From Cyprinodon diabolis (taxonomy: Eukaryota > Chordata > Actinopteri > Cyprinodontiformes > Cyprinodontidae), in NCBI GenBank assembly GCA_030533445.1, contig CM060062.1, forward strand, positions 2,702,456-2,766,455: a stretch of 64,000 nt of DNA, written 5' to 3'. Every line of letters begins with the position of its first letter. Within the stretch, counting starts at the first letter, position 1. Below the pieces are notes generated by a model that saw only the letters and a program-made list of their open reading frames with translations, ran no database searches and had not been told where the DNA came from. Positions 20,258 to 34,500 of the stretch are shown here, one piece after another. Made by a program: the position numbers and the translations under genes.

Positions 20258-22573
20258 TTTCATTTAAAAAATCCCCAATTAATTATTATATAAGTTAGAT
20301 CATGTGCTTACCAGAAAAGGCCTCATACTTAGGAACTATTTAACAAATAACAACAAATGAATCTTAAAAAAAATAGAGCTCTAATGACAAGCAAAGGTTA
20401 TCATGATTATTGTTACAATCTAAATATGTATATTTTTTTTTATCTTAAATAGAAGTGGAAGTCTGGTAACAAACTCCTGAAGATTTAAATAGTTTTACAG
20501 TTTCTTCTACCATGCAGCATCAAACTTTGACAACATTTTACCAAAGATATGAATTATATTTATACTGTATCTTAGTTGTGTGTCTTATTTCCAAGTTTAA
20601 AACAGTTTAAATGTCAGAGATAGATGTAGAAATGTTATTCATATATGCTGATCTGTGTATTTCTGTTACTTTATGCAATACTCTAAGTTATGGCTCCCTT
20701 TCCTTCTGCCGATGGAGGCTTTAGGTGCAGGAGACGTTTCTCTGTCTTATTTTCTTGTTATCAAATGTTTTCTTATAATTGGAATAAATTCTGTTAAAAC
20801 TTCAAATGCTTTTTCCTTTTTGCATTATATGAGATTATTCCATGATAAATAAAGGACATAAGTTATATTTCTCTTGTTGTGATCCACCCATCCAATTAAA
20901 CCAAACGGTTAAATATCATATTATTTCATTCATAATTCCAGCTGTTAGATTAGATTATCTCCCTAAAGTGAATCTTTCCCAGTAACAATCTAAATAGCTT
21001 TTCTTATTCCGACCTGTCATGAAAAGACATAATGAAAAAATGAAGACATTTCCAACTTAGGAAGTCAACTTTAATCATAGTGAGAGCATTTTCCACTGAT
21101 ATTAAACTTTAAGTTTGCTGTAAGAAAGTAAGCATCTTAAAGTAGGAGGGCATATTTTAAAGTTGAGGCTGAAGTGGTCAAATAGGTAAAATGACTTCAG
21201 TCCAGACTTCTGCGATCCCAATAAAAGAGTTTTGTTGAACTCGTCAGTCCTGCTAATGGCCGTTGGAGTTCAGCGCCAGCAAAGAAAAGCGTCATGTAAG
21301 GAAGGATGTAAAGATATTTCTGCCTGACAGTCAAAGCTCAGGATAAAATCCTCGTGCGTCGCTGGGCTAACGGCTCTCCGGATCGTCAGATTTATTCAGA
21401 TTATCTTCAATCCACAACGAGATTAGTGACACACCAGGACAGATGCCTCCTGGGAAACATTTAGCTGGTTGATCTAGACTGATGTTTATTATAGTTAGAA
21501 AAGCTGCTTCATTTGTCCAGCTGCCAGTGTGCCCCAGTAGCTTCTCAGGCTAATTAGCCTTTAGCTTCCTGTCTAGATCAACTGTTTGACTCTGACAGCC
21601 TGACTGACTGCTTTTATTCTGGACATCGAAACTAAAAACAACCAAAGGTTTGATTTTATTTATTCTGACTGTAAATGTGACTTGTTGTTAGTAAAAGTCT
21701 CTTTCTTTGGACGTTAACATTTAACGTTAGCTTTCATGCTAACGTGCTGTAGATGTCACCAGATTATTCCAACAAACGCCTTTTAACTCCCATCGTTTTG
21801 GGGAGTTTATTTGTTTTATACTTTTTGTGTGTTTTATTATATTATTTTCCCGCGTTAGAGTTAATTTCCGGGTGATTTCGACTCCTTAGCGATGAAGTTG
21901 TTGTTTTTTCGGCTCCTGTTCACATTTAAACAGGTTAACCTGCTTTAAAGGAGGTCTGCTTTTTAACATAGATTATCTAATCTGAGATTAAGCCACTGCT
22001 CTGATGGCTTCTCTAGCTCTGGACCATTTAGTCCGGGGTCTAAATGAAAGTGAAAGCTCAAGCTGGCCCCCATCAGCGGCGGAAACAGGTTTTATTTGCT
22101 GTTAGAATATATTTAGGAAAAAAACTTTTTATTTATTTAAACACCTGCTGTTGTTCTCTATAAAAGTGTCTTTTAAAATGTCCTTTATCCAGTTGGATAT
22201 ATTTTAAATATGATTATCAGATATTTGATTTCTATAAAGTATGTTTTTAATCTTTCTCTTTTTCTGAATGATTTAGTTAATCTGCTTTCTTCAGTTGCTG
22301 GGACACCTGGAGACGAATTATATTTTCCTATTTGATTAACCATTTAAGATTTTAAACCCTAAGATTAATAAAAAAACATTCAGTTCATTCATAAAATGAA
22401 GTAAACAAATATTCCTACACTGTGAGCTTTTCCAAACACAAACTTTCATGTAGTTTTTAGTTCATCACAGTGAAAATGAAGAGAATAGTTTGAAATTTGT
22501 GAGACATTTATTCCACTGTACACATCATGTCCGTGGCTTTAGGTGTTCATCTGCGTTCCTCCTGCCTGTGTAG
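20022..22573. other. Head-to-head space between tmed4 and ikbkg
   Basis: Contains the tmed4 promoter just right of 20021, a long TA run (20181-20256), then AT-rich sequence. The ikbkg coding start is immediately preceded by an acceptor-like CTGTGTAG (ending 22573), so at least one untranslated ikbkg exon should lie upstream, plausibly near 21840-21950 where GC content rises; I could not fix its donor. Confidence 0.5.
20181..20256. repeat. TA microsatellite, 38 repeats
   Basis: Uninterrupted (TA)38 about 160 bases upstream of the tmed4 start. Confidence 0.98.
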
Positions 22574-25500
22574 ATGGTGCAGCCGCAGCCTGATGGCCCC
22601 ATGCAGTGGGACATGTCTGGGGAGGACAGCGGGGGGACCCTAAGGGTCCCGCCGGAGCTCGCTGGAAATGAAGTGGTGACCAGACTGCTGGGCGACAACC
22701 AGCAGCTGCGAGGTACTGAATTCACATAAAATCATAAACACCTTTTTCTGCGTTATTTAGGGGTGCAGATTCTTGCTGAATCCAGATGTTTCCTCGTGAT
22801 GTGGGAGCTGCTTCTCGCTGTTTTCTTGTCCCAGTCCATCTCTGAATTTCATTCTGCAACTCATAATAGTTTGTACAGATATGTTTCTCTAAAGTAGATT
22901 TTGATGTAATTATAAAGGCTCACTGATAAATATGCATGTTTGTTGAATCTGTCTAGAGGTTTTTAACTATGAAGTTAATTGATTTTAGAAAAATAAATCA
23001 GTCTCTGGTTTTATTTGAACCAAAATGAAAGAATAAATAGGAATGGGTTTAAGTTTTAAAGCTTGGCTGCTGTGAAATGATAAGCAGTGGTTTGGATTCA
23101 TTCTTATTTGAGATGTAGTGGGTGAGTCAGTTGAGGTTTTACAGCAGTTGAAGTCCTGTTTGGTTAATGTGTTGGACACCACAGGGCTCAGTCTTCACAC
23201 CTGCTCTCTTTGTTTTGAATGTTTGGTCCAATAATCATGCAGCCGTCTGACGTGTCCCATCGTTTCTATGCTGATGATGTTTAGCTCTACAAGCCGCCTG
23301 TTTGTTTCAGGTTCTCCTCTTTGTGAAAGCTGCTGTTGGATGAAAGGCTGATGGGACTTATTGTTGCAACTAAAACACTGAATAATAATTAAAACACTTT
23401 TGGCCTCTTCTGTCAAACCAAACATGAGAAACCTTTAGAAAGATTTATCAGTAGATCAATGTCTTAAATATATTTTAAGTTTCAAACGGTGTTTGATTCC
23501 AACAGCCTCTTCATGGCTTTGAATAAGAGCAATCCAGAGCGTCTCCAGTCAATCAATCAATCAAAGTTTATTTTAACACCTGGGAAACCAACATGTTTCA
23601 CACAAAGATACAAGCTTGGTAAAAACCAAAATCCTAATAATAAATCAGTGTGTTAAGAAAATAAGTCTTTAATCTGGACTTAGAAAGGGGCAGATCTGTG
23701 AGGACCTGCAGACCGAGAGGCAGGCTGGTCCAGGGTTTAAGGCCGGTCCAGGGTTTAAGGCCGGTCCAGGGTTTAAGGCTGCTCCAGGGTTTAAGGCTGG
23801 TCCAGGGTTTAAGGCCGGTCCAGGGTTTAAGGCTGGTCCAGGGTTTAAGGCCGGTCCAGGGTTTCGGTGCTGTAGCCACAAAGGAAAGGAGCTCAGGAAG
23901 CTTTTAACAAACACTCATCAGAGACAGAGCTCTCCCAGCTTTACTATTCTAAACTTTTAGAAGCCCGGTTTAAAGTTATGCTGCGTTCACACCGGACGCA
24001 GCAGGCGCGACAGAAGCAGCGAGTTTACATGCAAAGTCAATAGTTGACGCGCAGCAAAAGGTCCCGCGGCGCGTTTTGAGCAGCAGGCGCAGCGCGTCGG
24101 GCGCTGCTGCTCGAGATGGAAGAATTTAATTTTTGCTGCTTGACGCGCCGCGTCAACCAATCAGAGGAGCTGATCTGGGAGCTGGCAGGGAGAGAGACAC
24201 AGCGCTCTGTATCATCCAGATGATACAGAGCGCTGTGATCACTCCTCTGAAACAGTTTATTGACGCATAAATTAACTTAAAATGCAGAAATCTGCCAGCA
24301 GAATATGTTCGCTTTCATTATCCTGCTGCCTGTAGTTTAGATTATTTAGATGAAAAACACCTACCAGCCGCCGCGGTGAACCGCGAGGAGGCGACCCGGC
24401 CAGAGGCTGCTGATGAATGGGATCCTACTGACAGCGCACCGCTGGTATGTGGGGGTCTGAGCGGCTCCAAAACAAATAATATTAGAAGGCAGGATGGTAA
24501 TCTGGATGAACGGACTGCATTGATTAAGTTTTCAGGTGGACTTTCTCACTTAAAAACATATTAAAACTACTTTATTCCCACTGATCACAGCAAATATAGC
24601 TGCAAGGCAGAGAAAGGATAGAGTAGCTCCGCCCAACGCGCGTCAGACACACTTTTGCACCGCGCAGCCAGAGCAGCAAAGCTGCTTCAGCCGCGCGTCA
24701 GAACTAACTGGTACAAGCAGCAAAAATGAAGCAGCAGATGCGATTTTGCTGCTCTTGCTGCGTCCGGTGTGAACATAGCATTCTAGCTCAGCATATTTCT
24801 CTGACCTGCTGGAGCCTCAAACCGCTGAGATCCTCCTGTTGGTGTTGGTCATGGTGCCCAGACTGTGTTTCCATCTCTGGCCTTTTTTAAAAAGATCCAA
24901 CAGAAGGACAACTTCCTTCAGAAGTTCGCCATAAAGAATATTTAGGAGTATTTATTTATTTAAGGTATATCTAAAATGAAAAATATCAAAGAACGCCTCT
25001 ATGTATTCCAGTGGCAGAGGATGTTTATGGACTCTCTCATATCTCTGTTCCTCAGATGCTCTACGGAGGAGCAACCAAGCCCTGCGTCAGCGCTGCGAGG
25101 AGATGGAAGGATGGCAGCGACGAGCGCGGCAGGAGCGGGAATTTCTCAGCTGCCGATTTCAGGAGGCCAGGGCGCTGGTGGAGAGGCTGGCTCAGGAGAA
25201 CCATTCTTTGCAGAGCATGGTGAGCGGGCCAGGCTCGTCCTCCAACCACAGCTACGCCTTGAGCCAGACGGAAGTCTCTCCAGGACTTTCCACCAGGAAC
25301 GGACCTCTGGACGAAGCCAAGGTCAGTCTGCTAACATTCTGAGCCGTGGGTCAGAGGGTCAGGGTTAGAGGCGGGGCTTCCAATCATTTTATGATTATTC
25401 CCACTAGTTGAGGGTTTGTTTATTGGAAAGAGAAGCAGCCGGTCAGTGGGTGCTCTTTCAGGCTGATTCTCATCTACAGTCTCTATAATCAGCCTGTCAA

Positions 25501-28500
25501 AGTTCCTTCCTGTGTTCACAGGCCCGTCAGCCTCATGACCGAGCTTTTCCTTTCTGTCCGTTAGCTTGTTACCAGAAACCTCATGTTTCATGATGAGGAA
25601 CGAGGCGCTCTGCTCCTCACTGCTGCAGAGGCCGAGGTTCCAGGATTTAAAACGCGTTCTTCTCACCCTGAAGTATTACCCCTGGGCTCCGAGGGATCAC
25701 ATCTTCCACTCGTAAGCCTCTTTCCCACCGAGAATAGCAGCTTAAAGCCTGTTTTCAAACATGGGTCGTCCCGCTAACTCTTAGCATTTAGCTCCCTTCC
25801 CATTGGCTAATAAAGCTGCTCTAACACCTCGCTGGCAGCTGCGTGGCCTCTTTCCCCCTGCCGCTGCATGTCTGGTGACATCATCACTCTGGGTTTGATG
25901 ATGTCGCCAGTGTGGCAGAAATCAGGAAAGTAAACAACGTAGAGCATCATGGCAGGAAGCCAGGGCGTAGTCAGTGAGCTTTATTGTTTCTCTGCTTCAT
26001 GTTTATCGTGTTTCCGCTTGTTAGATCAGAAGCGACTGGCGCTGTGTGTTGACGTCCGTACGTTGTGTTCAATGGTATCACGTAATTTAGCGGGTCCACC
26101 CAGCTCTGGTGGACCCACATGCAGATCAGAGCTGAAGAGTTAACAGCTATATCAATAACCTGTTAAACGTCCCAGCCCTGATTCAGGTAGTTTTCTCATC
26201 CACCCATTATTTTTTCATAAATGCTCTTTTTTTTTTTTTGGATCCATTCAGGGTTAAAATTTCACGGCTGTTCTGTTTAAAATTTGAAGGTTTTGTTTAA
26301 ATCTCCCTGGAGGTTCGGTCTTAGCTTTCTGTGTCCTTTATAAGAGCCTGTCACGGTGCGTTCGGAGGTCCTTCAACCATCCAGATCAGGATTTTAAGTG
26401 AAGGAAGAATTCTCCTTCTTTCTGATGACCATGTCTGATGCGTTTGTAGCAAAGGTAGTGAAAAAGCCCCAGAGCATGATGCAGCCACTGCTGTGGCTAA
26501 CTGTTGGTACAGAACTCTTTGCCTTCACTCCTCTAAACTTGATAAAAAAAACTCATTGACCAGCATTAGATGATCCCTCCTTCAGGTAAACATGTTTGGT
26601 CAAACTGTTCAAAAACAAAAAGCCAAAGAAACTCGGCTGTAAAATAAGATTTTCCTGTAGGTGAAAAACTGAATTCCAACCAATGAGAAACCCCCAAAAA
26701 ACTTGTCCGCTGTTTCAGAACTATTATTTTAACTATTTTCTCCATGAAAAGCCTCATTAGATCAAACCGTGTGGTTAAATGCAGCTGCTGTGAGCAGATG
26801 AGCTCTGAGGATCAGACGTTATGTGACCGACGTCCTGAAGACGCTGATTTCCAAACAGGGAAGCTCCCAAGGAGCAGCTGTTAATCTTTGGCAGCTTCAG
26901 CCTGCAGACACAGATATGCAGCAGCCTGAAGCAGACTGAGCAGATGTTGGAAATAAAGTCACTTTTATTATTATGACATCATGCACCACAGAATAACATC
27001 CAATTCCAGCTTCCATCGAGTCATTAATGCTGATTTTGACTGTTTTCAGTCAGAAAAATATCTAGAACTGATGACATAGAACCGTTCTGCAGAATCAGAT
27101 ATAAATGTTCTATTTTATGTGATTCATTTCTGGTTTTGTCTTTCAGACTCTAGATCAGTGGGAGAGGAAGAGAGTTGAAGAAACGGAGCAGCAGACACAG
27201 ACCACTCCACTTCGCAGCCTGGTAAAGGCTTTCATTTCATCACGTTTAGTTCATCAGAGGGTCTGTTACTGTCATCTGGAAACTTTCCTGGCCTGTGTGG
27301 GATAAACCAGAGTCCAGATCTAGTAGATATTAACAAATCGAGAGAAAAGGCTTTAGACAGATAAAATCCACCTGATTGTTCTAATGAGGGAATGAACAGA
27401 GGAATCTGGTTCCTTACTGGGGGCTATCGCCGCCTCTAATTAGGCTCCTTTCTTTGTTGATCTCATTATAGTGAGAGATACAGAAGCAGCAGCCATGAGC
27501 TCCTGAAGAGCCTTTAGAGCCTCGTGTTCTACCCCTCAATCTGAGACCCTTAATCCATCCAACCTTGGCTTATTCTGCGGGACTAGAAGGAAAACTGAAA
27601 CATCTGTCTTCCTGTTTGGAGTCTCATAAAATGCCGTTTGGCTGTTTTCAGAAACATGTTCAATATAAACGGCAAACATTAGCTGTTCCTACCTGCACCA
27701 TCCACTCCTCCTTGTTTTTGTTTTTTTTCGGAGGGGGTCCCTATTTTACTCTTTCCGTTTTCTGTCCTCAAAGTTTGTTGAAAATGTTTCTTTCTGGAGG
27801 AGAATAAGCTGTCCTTTCTACTGTCCCTGTTTTTGGTGAGGGACGGTAGAAAGCTTAGCTTTCCGTCCTCCTGAACTCCTATCATGGTTTCTTTTTAAAT
27901 GTTTCATTGAATGTTTATGCCCAGTCCGCCCCGCCTGCTTTATATTCTCTGTGTGACTCCAGACTGACTCTTTCTCAGTGAGATTAATTTTATTTTGGAT
28001 TTTCCCCCAAAGCGGTAACCGCGTCTCTCTTCCCGTCTCTCTTCCCGTCAGACCCAGTCAGACCCATGAAATTGCTGTGTAGTCGAACTAAAATAGACCT
28101 GGGCTCTCTATCTCAGTCTGAGCTATGCTGCCCTCTGCAGGAAACCATCCCCACTGACTTTCAATCAGCGCTAAACGCCACCATCTCTGAGGCACCATCT
28201 TCTATGTGAAAACCGGATTCTGTGAGTTCAGGGCTTAGAACCGCCTACAAAGCTAATAGAAAACAGATTATTAGGCAGTAAAATGCTTCTCTCTGTTCTA
28301 TTCTATTCAAAAAGACCTTTTTTAATCCCAAAGGGAAATTCAATTACATTTAGTATGAGGCAGCTGATTAAAGAGGCTGGACTCCTTTAGTCAATCCCTG
28401 CAAGCTTGTTTTTGTTCCATATCTCAGAGATTTTGCTTTTTCTTTTATTCTTTTTTTTTAAATTTAAGCATTAAAATGCTTGTTTTCCCATATTTCATGC

Positions 28501-31500
28501 ATTAATTTTAATTATGTGTCTTTAAAAGATAAAATTGTGGAGAAATAGGGAGAGCCATTTGATTCAAAATGAGATAAATGAAATTTGTTATTAATTAATT
28601 ATTGATGAATATTCTCTAAAATAAAAAATGTCCCCTTGAAAAAAAAAATATATTTATATATACTTCATAAATATATTTGGCTTATTTGTCATTTAGTTGT
28701 TTATTTCTCTATTTATTTGTTTCATTTGGGTGTTTTATTTCAGGAGACTTTTAATTTGTGAAGCTTTTCATTCCTGTTTTCGGGACTCATCTAGTCTGAA
28801 CTGGTTTCTATTTCAGGCTCTAATTTTCAAATGGTCCGATTTTCTCTGCAGGATGAATTCAACCGGACCGCCGCTGTTAGATAGCTTTAGCTTAATCCCA
28901 GTGAGCCTTCTCATTAATCCCAGTCATTCAGTAAAACCAGGAAGCTTTGAAACGAACAGAAAACGTCCCACAGAGAAAACCCCGCCCCCTAGTTTATCAT
29001 AGAATCACAATGAAAGAGCCTGAAAATAAAACAGTAAAATTCATAAAGTAGGTTTACAAAATAAAGGAGTCATAATATAAAACATCTATATTAAAAGATA
29101 TTTAATAATGAACCAATAAATTAATATATATCCTGAAATAGATTTCATTTAAGATTTTTAAAATAGAAACGTTTTTGTGAATTTATTTTTGTTTCATAGG
29201 GAAATGCGATCATTTGATGAGATGTTTATTATTAACAGTAACTGTTTAATTTGAAATGACCTTCCCCTCTCTCACCCTCCTCACCCCTGCCTCTGTTCCC
29301 GTCATGCCTGCCTACAGCCTGCAGAGGGATCCAACGAGTGCCTGCAGCTGCTGAAGAAACACAAAGAAAAAACCGAAGAAGAGATGAGAGAGCTGAGAAA
29401 GAAAACTGAAGAGCTGAAGAGGGAACGGGATGAAGGCAAAGAAGTTATAGAGCGACAGCATCGTTGCATCGACCACCTGCGGAGTAAACTCTTCCAGACA
29501 CAGGTACACTTCCTGTTTGATACCATGGTAACCGGAGCGCCCAGATTAGAAATGAGGCGGGGAGAAAGATTCATATTTATCAGTGCAGCGATGCACAAAA
29601 AGAATTACATCAAATAATCATTTAAATGCGTCATTAAAACAGGAAAAAAATGCAGAATTTATTTAATAAATAAATAATTATATGGACCTCAATTGATTAT
29701 ATTGATTGATTTTATTTTAAGCAGTTACCTTAATTTTTAATGATTGAATAAAATATTTCATGTTGCTGTGCTGAAGGACACTATCAAATATTTTAAACTG
29801 TCACACATCCATCAAAGTCAAGGAAGCGGGACTAAAAACCTTCACGTCTGATTGGCTGCTTCTCATCGAGCAAGATAAGACAACTTCCTGGTTTTCTTTT
29901 ACTCCAAAGTCAATATTATGGCTGAAAAGGGTGGAAATAACTTTTAAAAACATGATTCTCTAGCCTCTATTTCTCTGATTTGGTCTGAATTCTATCTAAT
30001 AAACTTATAAAACACTTTGCCGGGGTCCAGTGCGGTGGGAGCGGATTTCAGCAGGTTCAAAGTTAGCTCCGCCCACTGACTACCATGGCTCATGTTCTCC
30101 ATTTACATCTCAGAGACCAATTTATGAATAAGCAGGCTGGGGTTGCTCATCCAGTGGCTGGAAATAAATCCAAACACATTTTTGGCAAATTATTTACAAC
30201 TTTTCCAGTAAAAATGCAGCAAACCAGGAAGAAGCCTGTCCTTGATCAGCGAGGTTCAGCCAATCAGACGCCAGGGTTTCTATTAAAGTGGCTCTAGTCC
30301 TGCCTCATCCATTATGATGAATATGTGACAATTTAAATGATTTCATTCTGCACTTAAGGACAGGAATATTAAATAATTAGATTTACTACCGTACTTTTCC
30401 TAGTACTGCCTGTACTATAGAGGCACCTCACCATAAATCATACCAGGCTATTAGCTGCTACTGCTATAAGCTACTGAACCGTCTCCCACCAAACCTGTAG
30501 GGGGAGCTCTACATATAGCCCTTGGAGTAGGGATGAAGAAGGATGCTAGATCCCGTTAGCTTGTTAGCTCACAGCAGTAGGAGCTTCTACTGAAAGATGG
30601 AGCTTCATCAGCTCTTTATTTCAGCTCTGCAGGAGTTGAGCAAAGTCTCTTCATTGGTTCAGCAGCTTTAATGTGGCAAATAAATGTCAAAATGTGTAAA
30701 ATCAGGACATTTGTTCTCCACTGTAGCTGCTGCTAGCGTGTTCTTGTGCTAAATGAAAACCTCTGGCGGTTAGAAAAAGCCCACAGAAAAGCTGCACGTT
30801 CTTATAAGCCGCATGGTTCAAAGCGTGGGAAAAAATTTGTGGCTTATAGTCTAGAAAATAGGGTACATAAAATAAAGTCAATATATTGGATTGAGGCGCA
30901 TATGAGTAACTACATTATCGAAGGACTTCTGTAGTTATTTCCAGTTGTAATAAATTACTGACATATTTAAATAATGATTTTTATCCCTCCATCCATCTTG
31001 TTCCTCTTCTCCATGGTCGGGTTGTGGGGGTAGCAGCTTCAGTAGGGAGGCCCGAGCGTCCTTCTCCCCAGCCACTTGGGCCATCATCTCTGGGGGAATG
31101 AGCCCTAGGTGCTCCCAGGCCAGCCGAGAAACATAGTCCCTCCAGCGTGTCCTGGGTCTCCCCCTGGGCCTCCTCCCAGTTGGACGTGCCTGGAACACCT
31201 CACCCGGGAGACGTCCAGGAGGCATCCTAACCAGATGCCCGAGCCACCTCAACTGGCTCCTCTCGATATGGAGGAGCAGCAGCTCTACTCTGAGTCCCGG
31301 ATGACTGAGCTCCTCCCCCTCTCTCTAAGGGAGAGCCCAGATGCACTATGGAGAAAACTCATTTCAGCCGCTTGGATCTGCTTTTAAATAATGATTTTTA
31401 TAAGTTATTTATTTATCTTTTTGTGGCACTCGTATTGAGTTAAAAATCAGTTTTTACTGTAACTATTAGAAATGTTTTCATTTTTTTTAATGTAAAATGT

Positions 31501-34500
31501 TACAACCCCCACAGAGGGATCAGGCTTTTACACTATATTGCCAAAAGTATTTGCTCACCTGCCTTGACTCACATATGAGCTTAAGTGACATCCCGTTCCT
31601 AATCCATAGGGTTCAATATGACGTCGGTCCACCCTTTGCAGCTAGAACAGCTTCAACTCTTCTGGGAAGGCTGTCCACAAGGTTTAGGAGTGTGTTTATG
31701 GGAATTTTTGACCATTCTTCCAGAAGCGCATTTGTGAGGTCGCACACTGATGTTGGACGAGAAGGCCTGGCTCTCAGTCTCCGCTCTAATTCATCCCAAA
31801 GGTGTTCTATCGGGTTGAGGTCAGGACTCTGTGCAGGCCAGTCAAGTTCATCCACACCAGACTCTGTCATCCATGTCTTTATGGACCTTGCTTTGTGCAC
31901 TGGTGCACAGTCATGTTGGAAGAGGAAGGGGCCAGCTCCAAACTGTTCCCACAAAGTTGGGAGCATGGAATTGTCCAAAATGTCTTGGTATGCTGAAGCA
32001 TTCAGAGTTCCTTTCACTGGAACTAAGGGGCCAAGCCCAGCTCCTGAAAAACAACCCCACACCATAATCCCCCCTCCACCAAACTTTACACTTGGCACAA
32101 TGCAGTCAGACAAGTACCGTTCTCCTGGCAACCGCCAAACCCAGACCCGTCCATCAGATTGCCAGATGGAGAAGCGCGATTCGTCACTCCAGAGAACGCG
32201 TCTCCACTGCTCTAGAGTCCAGTGGCGGCGTGCTTTACACCACCGCATCCGACGCTTTGCATTGCACTTGGTTATGTATGGCTTGGATGCAGCTGCTCGA
32301 CCATGGAAACCCATTCCATGAAGCTCTCTGCGCACTGTTCTTGAGCTAATCTGAAGGCCACATGAAGTTTGGAGGTCTGTAGTGATTGACTCTGCAGAAA
32401 GTTGGCGACCTCTTCGCACTATGCGCTTCAGCATCCGCTGACCCCGCTCCGTCAGTTTACGTGGCCTACCACTTCGTGGCTGAGTTGCTGTCGTTCCCAA
32501 ACACTTCCATTTTCTTATAATACAGCTGACAGTTGACTGTGGAATATTTAGGAGCGAGGAAATTTCACGACTGGATTTGTTGCACAGGTGGCATCCTATC
32601 ACAGTTCCACGCTGGAATTCACTGAGCTCCTGAGAGCGACCCATTCTTTCACAAATGTTTGTAAAAACAGTCTGCATGCCTAGGTGCTTGAATTTATACA
32701 CCTGTGGCCATGGAAGTGATTGGAACACCTGATTCCAATAATTTGGATGGGTGAGCAAATACTTTTGGCAATATAGTGTATCTAGGAACATTTCATAGCA
32801 TGTTCACCTTGGTGGATCACACCATCAGTGGGGTCCACCCTGGACGGAGGGGCGGAGTCCACCCTGGACGGAGGGGCGGGGTCCACCCTGGACGGAGGGG
32901 CGGGGTCCACCCTGGACGGAGGGGCGGGGTCCACCCTGGACGGAGGGGCGGGGTCCACCCTGGACATAGGAATTAGGTTTATTTATTTTACCGACGTGGG
33001 AAAAGTGTCACCAGTTATCATAGTGAATGACAGTAACGGTAAAGATCTGGTTTATCGCCCAGCAGAGGAGAAAGTTCAGCCAGGACGGCTTTGATTTCTA
33101 TCTACTCTGTTAAGGATCCAGCTGACACTGAAACTAACCTCAAACCTGATTGTTAGTTCATTTAGTAAATGGAAGCTAATGTGTTTCACAAGCAGCTGAT
33201 GTTGCTCTGAAGGGCAGTTATACCGGCTGTAAACGTCCAAAGGGCAAAATAGACTCACCGTTGCCACAAACGGCATCCATTTATCCATCTTCTGGAAATA
33301 AACACTCCAATTAGCTCAAAGAACCATGAAAAAAATCACAGCATCTGTTTGACATTTTGCTACAGATTTGCTACACCCCTATCTATGCTAGCTGTTTTAC
33401 ACGGACAGTATTCTCCCAAAGAAAAACTGAACCTCCAGAATGATCCTATAGTTATCAGGTTTTCCATGAGTTTTCATAAAGTTTTCAAAGTTTCAAGCTA
33501 ACCTGCAGTTTTTTCCCGCCAATGAAGCCGTCCGTTTGAAAATTAGATATGCCACCGTATTCCAGGGGAAAAGCTAAGCTGTTCATCCCAAAAACAGGGC
33601 GTGCAATTTCTAATATTTTTATTAAAGGTTATGGACGCCCGTACGCGTTGCTGCTAGCTAAAGCTGAAGCCATGGATCCACCGACGACCTGCTGCTTCAG
33701 ACACCTTATGATCAATTGGCTGGTCAGGAAATCCTCCCATATAGTGTTGATTTTAGCTCCTGTTGCTCCTCAGCCTGTTTTCCATCATATTGGAATTATT
33801 TCCAGGTAACATCATGGATCTGAGCTCAGTCCATGGTGAAACTAGCATTGGATGTCTATTGTGTTTTTCTGTTATAGTGATTGACTTGTGGTCTGCTCAG
33901 CTGTTTGATCAGATCAAATATGGTGTGAAAAGGTTGGCTGCCTGAATAGAAGTGTTTTCTAATCCTGTTTATTGTAATAAATCTTTAAACCCAGGAAACT
34001 GGTTTGAAATGTTGGGAACTTTCGTCTTTTCGTCTTATTGTCGTCTTTTGTTTTTCAGACAAGCGGCAATGAGGAAGCTGTTCAGCTGCGCTCCGAGGCA
34101 CAGCACACCTCAGACTGGTGAGACCTGATTCCCCACAGATATGGATAATTATCAGCGCTAGGCTAGCTGTAAGCTAAACCCTAACTTCCCACGATGGGAG
34201 CTGTACCCTGTAGGTAATCACGCAGAAGCTCTTCAGGAATGTAGCATGCCTAATTAAACTCTGTCCTTTCTTCTGCTTAACCAAGCCTCTTCCTTATCCT
34301 CCTCTGCCTCTTTTGCTTCCTTTCCCAGCTCTAGTCTGGCTAAACTCACAGAGCAACTTCAGGCCACACAGGGCAGGTGAGCCGCTCTGTGTGGCGTTAT
34401 CTATTTTCCCTCCCTGCATGTAAATCTGAACTCGTTTGGTTTCCTGTTTATCAGACACGTTCCACGTTGTTTATATTTACTTTTTACGCCATTCCACATT

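Noticed and set aside
31497..32321. 274-codon + strand ORF
   Set aside because: Antisense shadow of the Tc1-like transposase.
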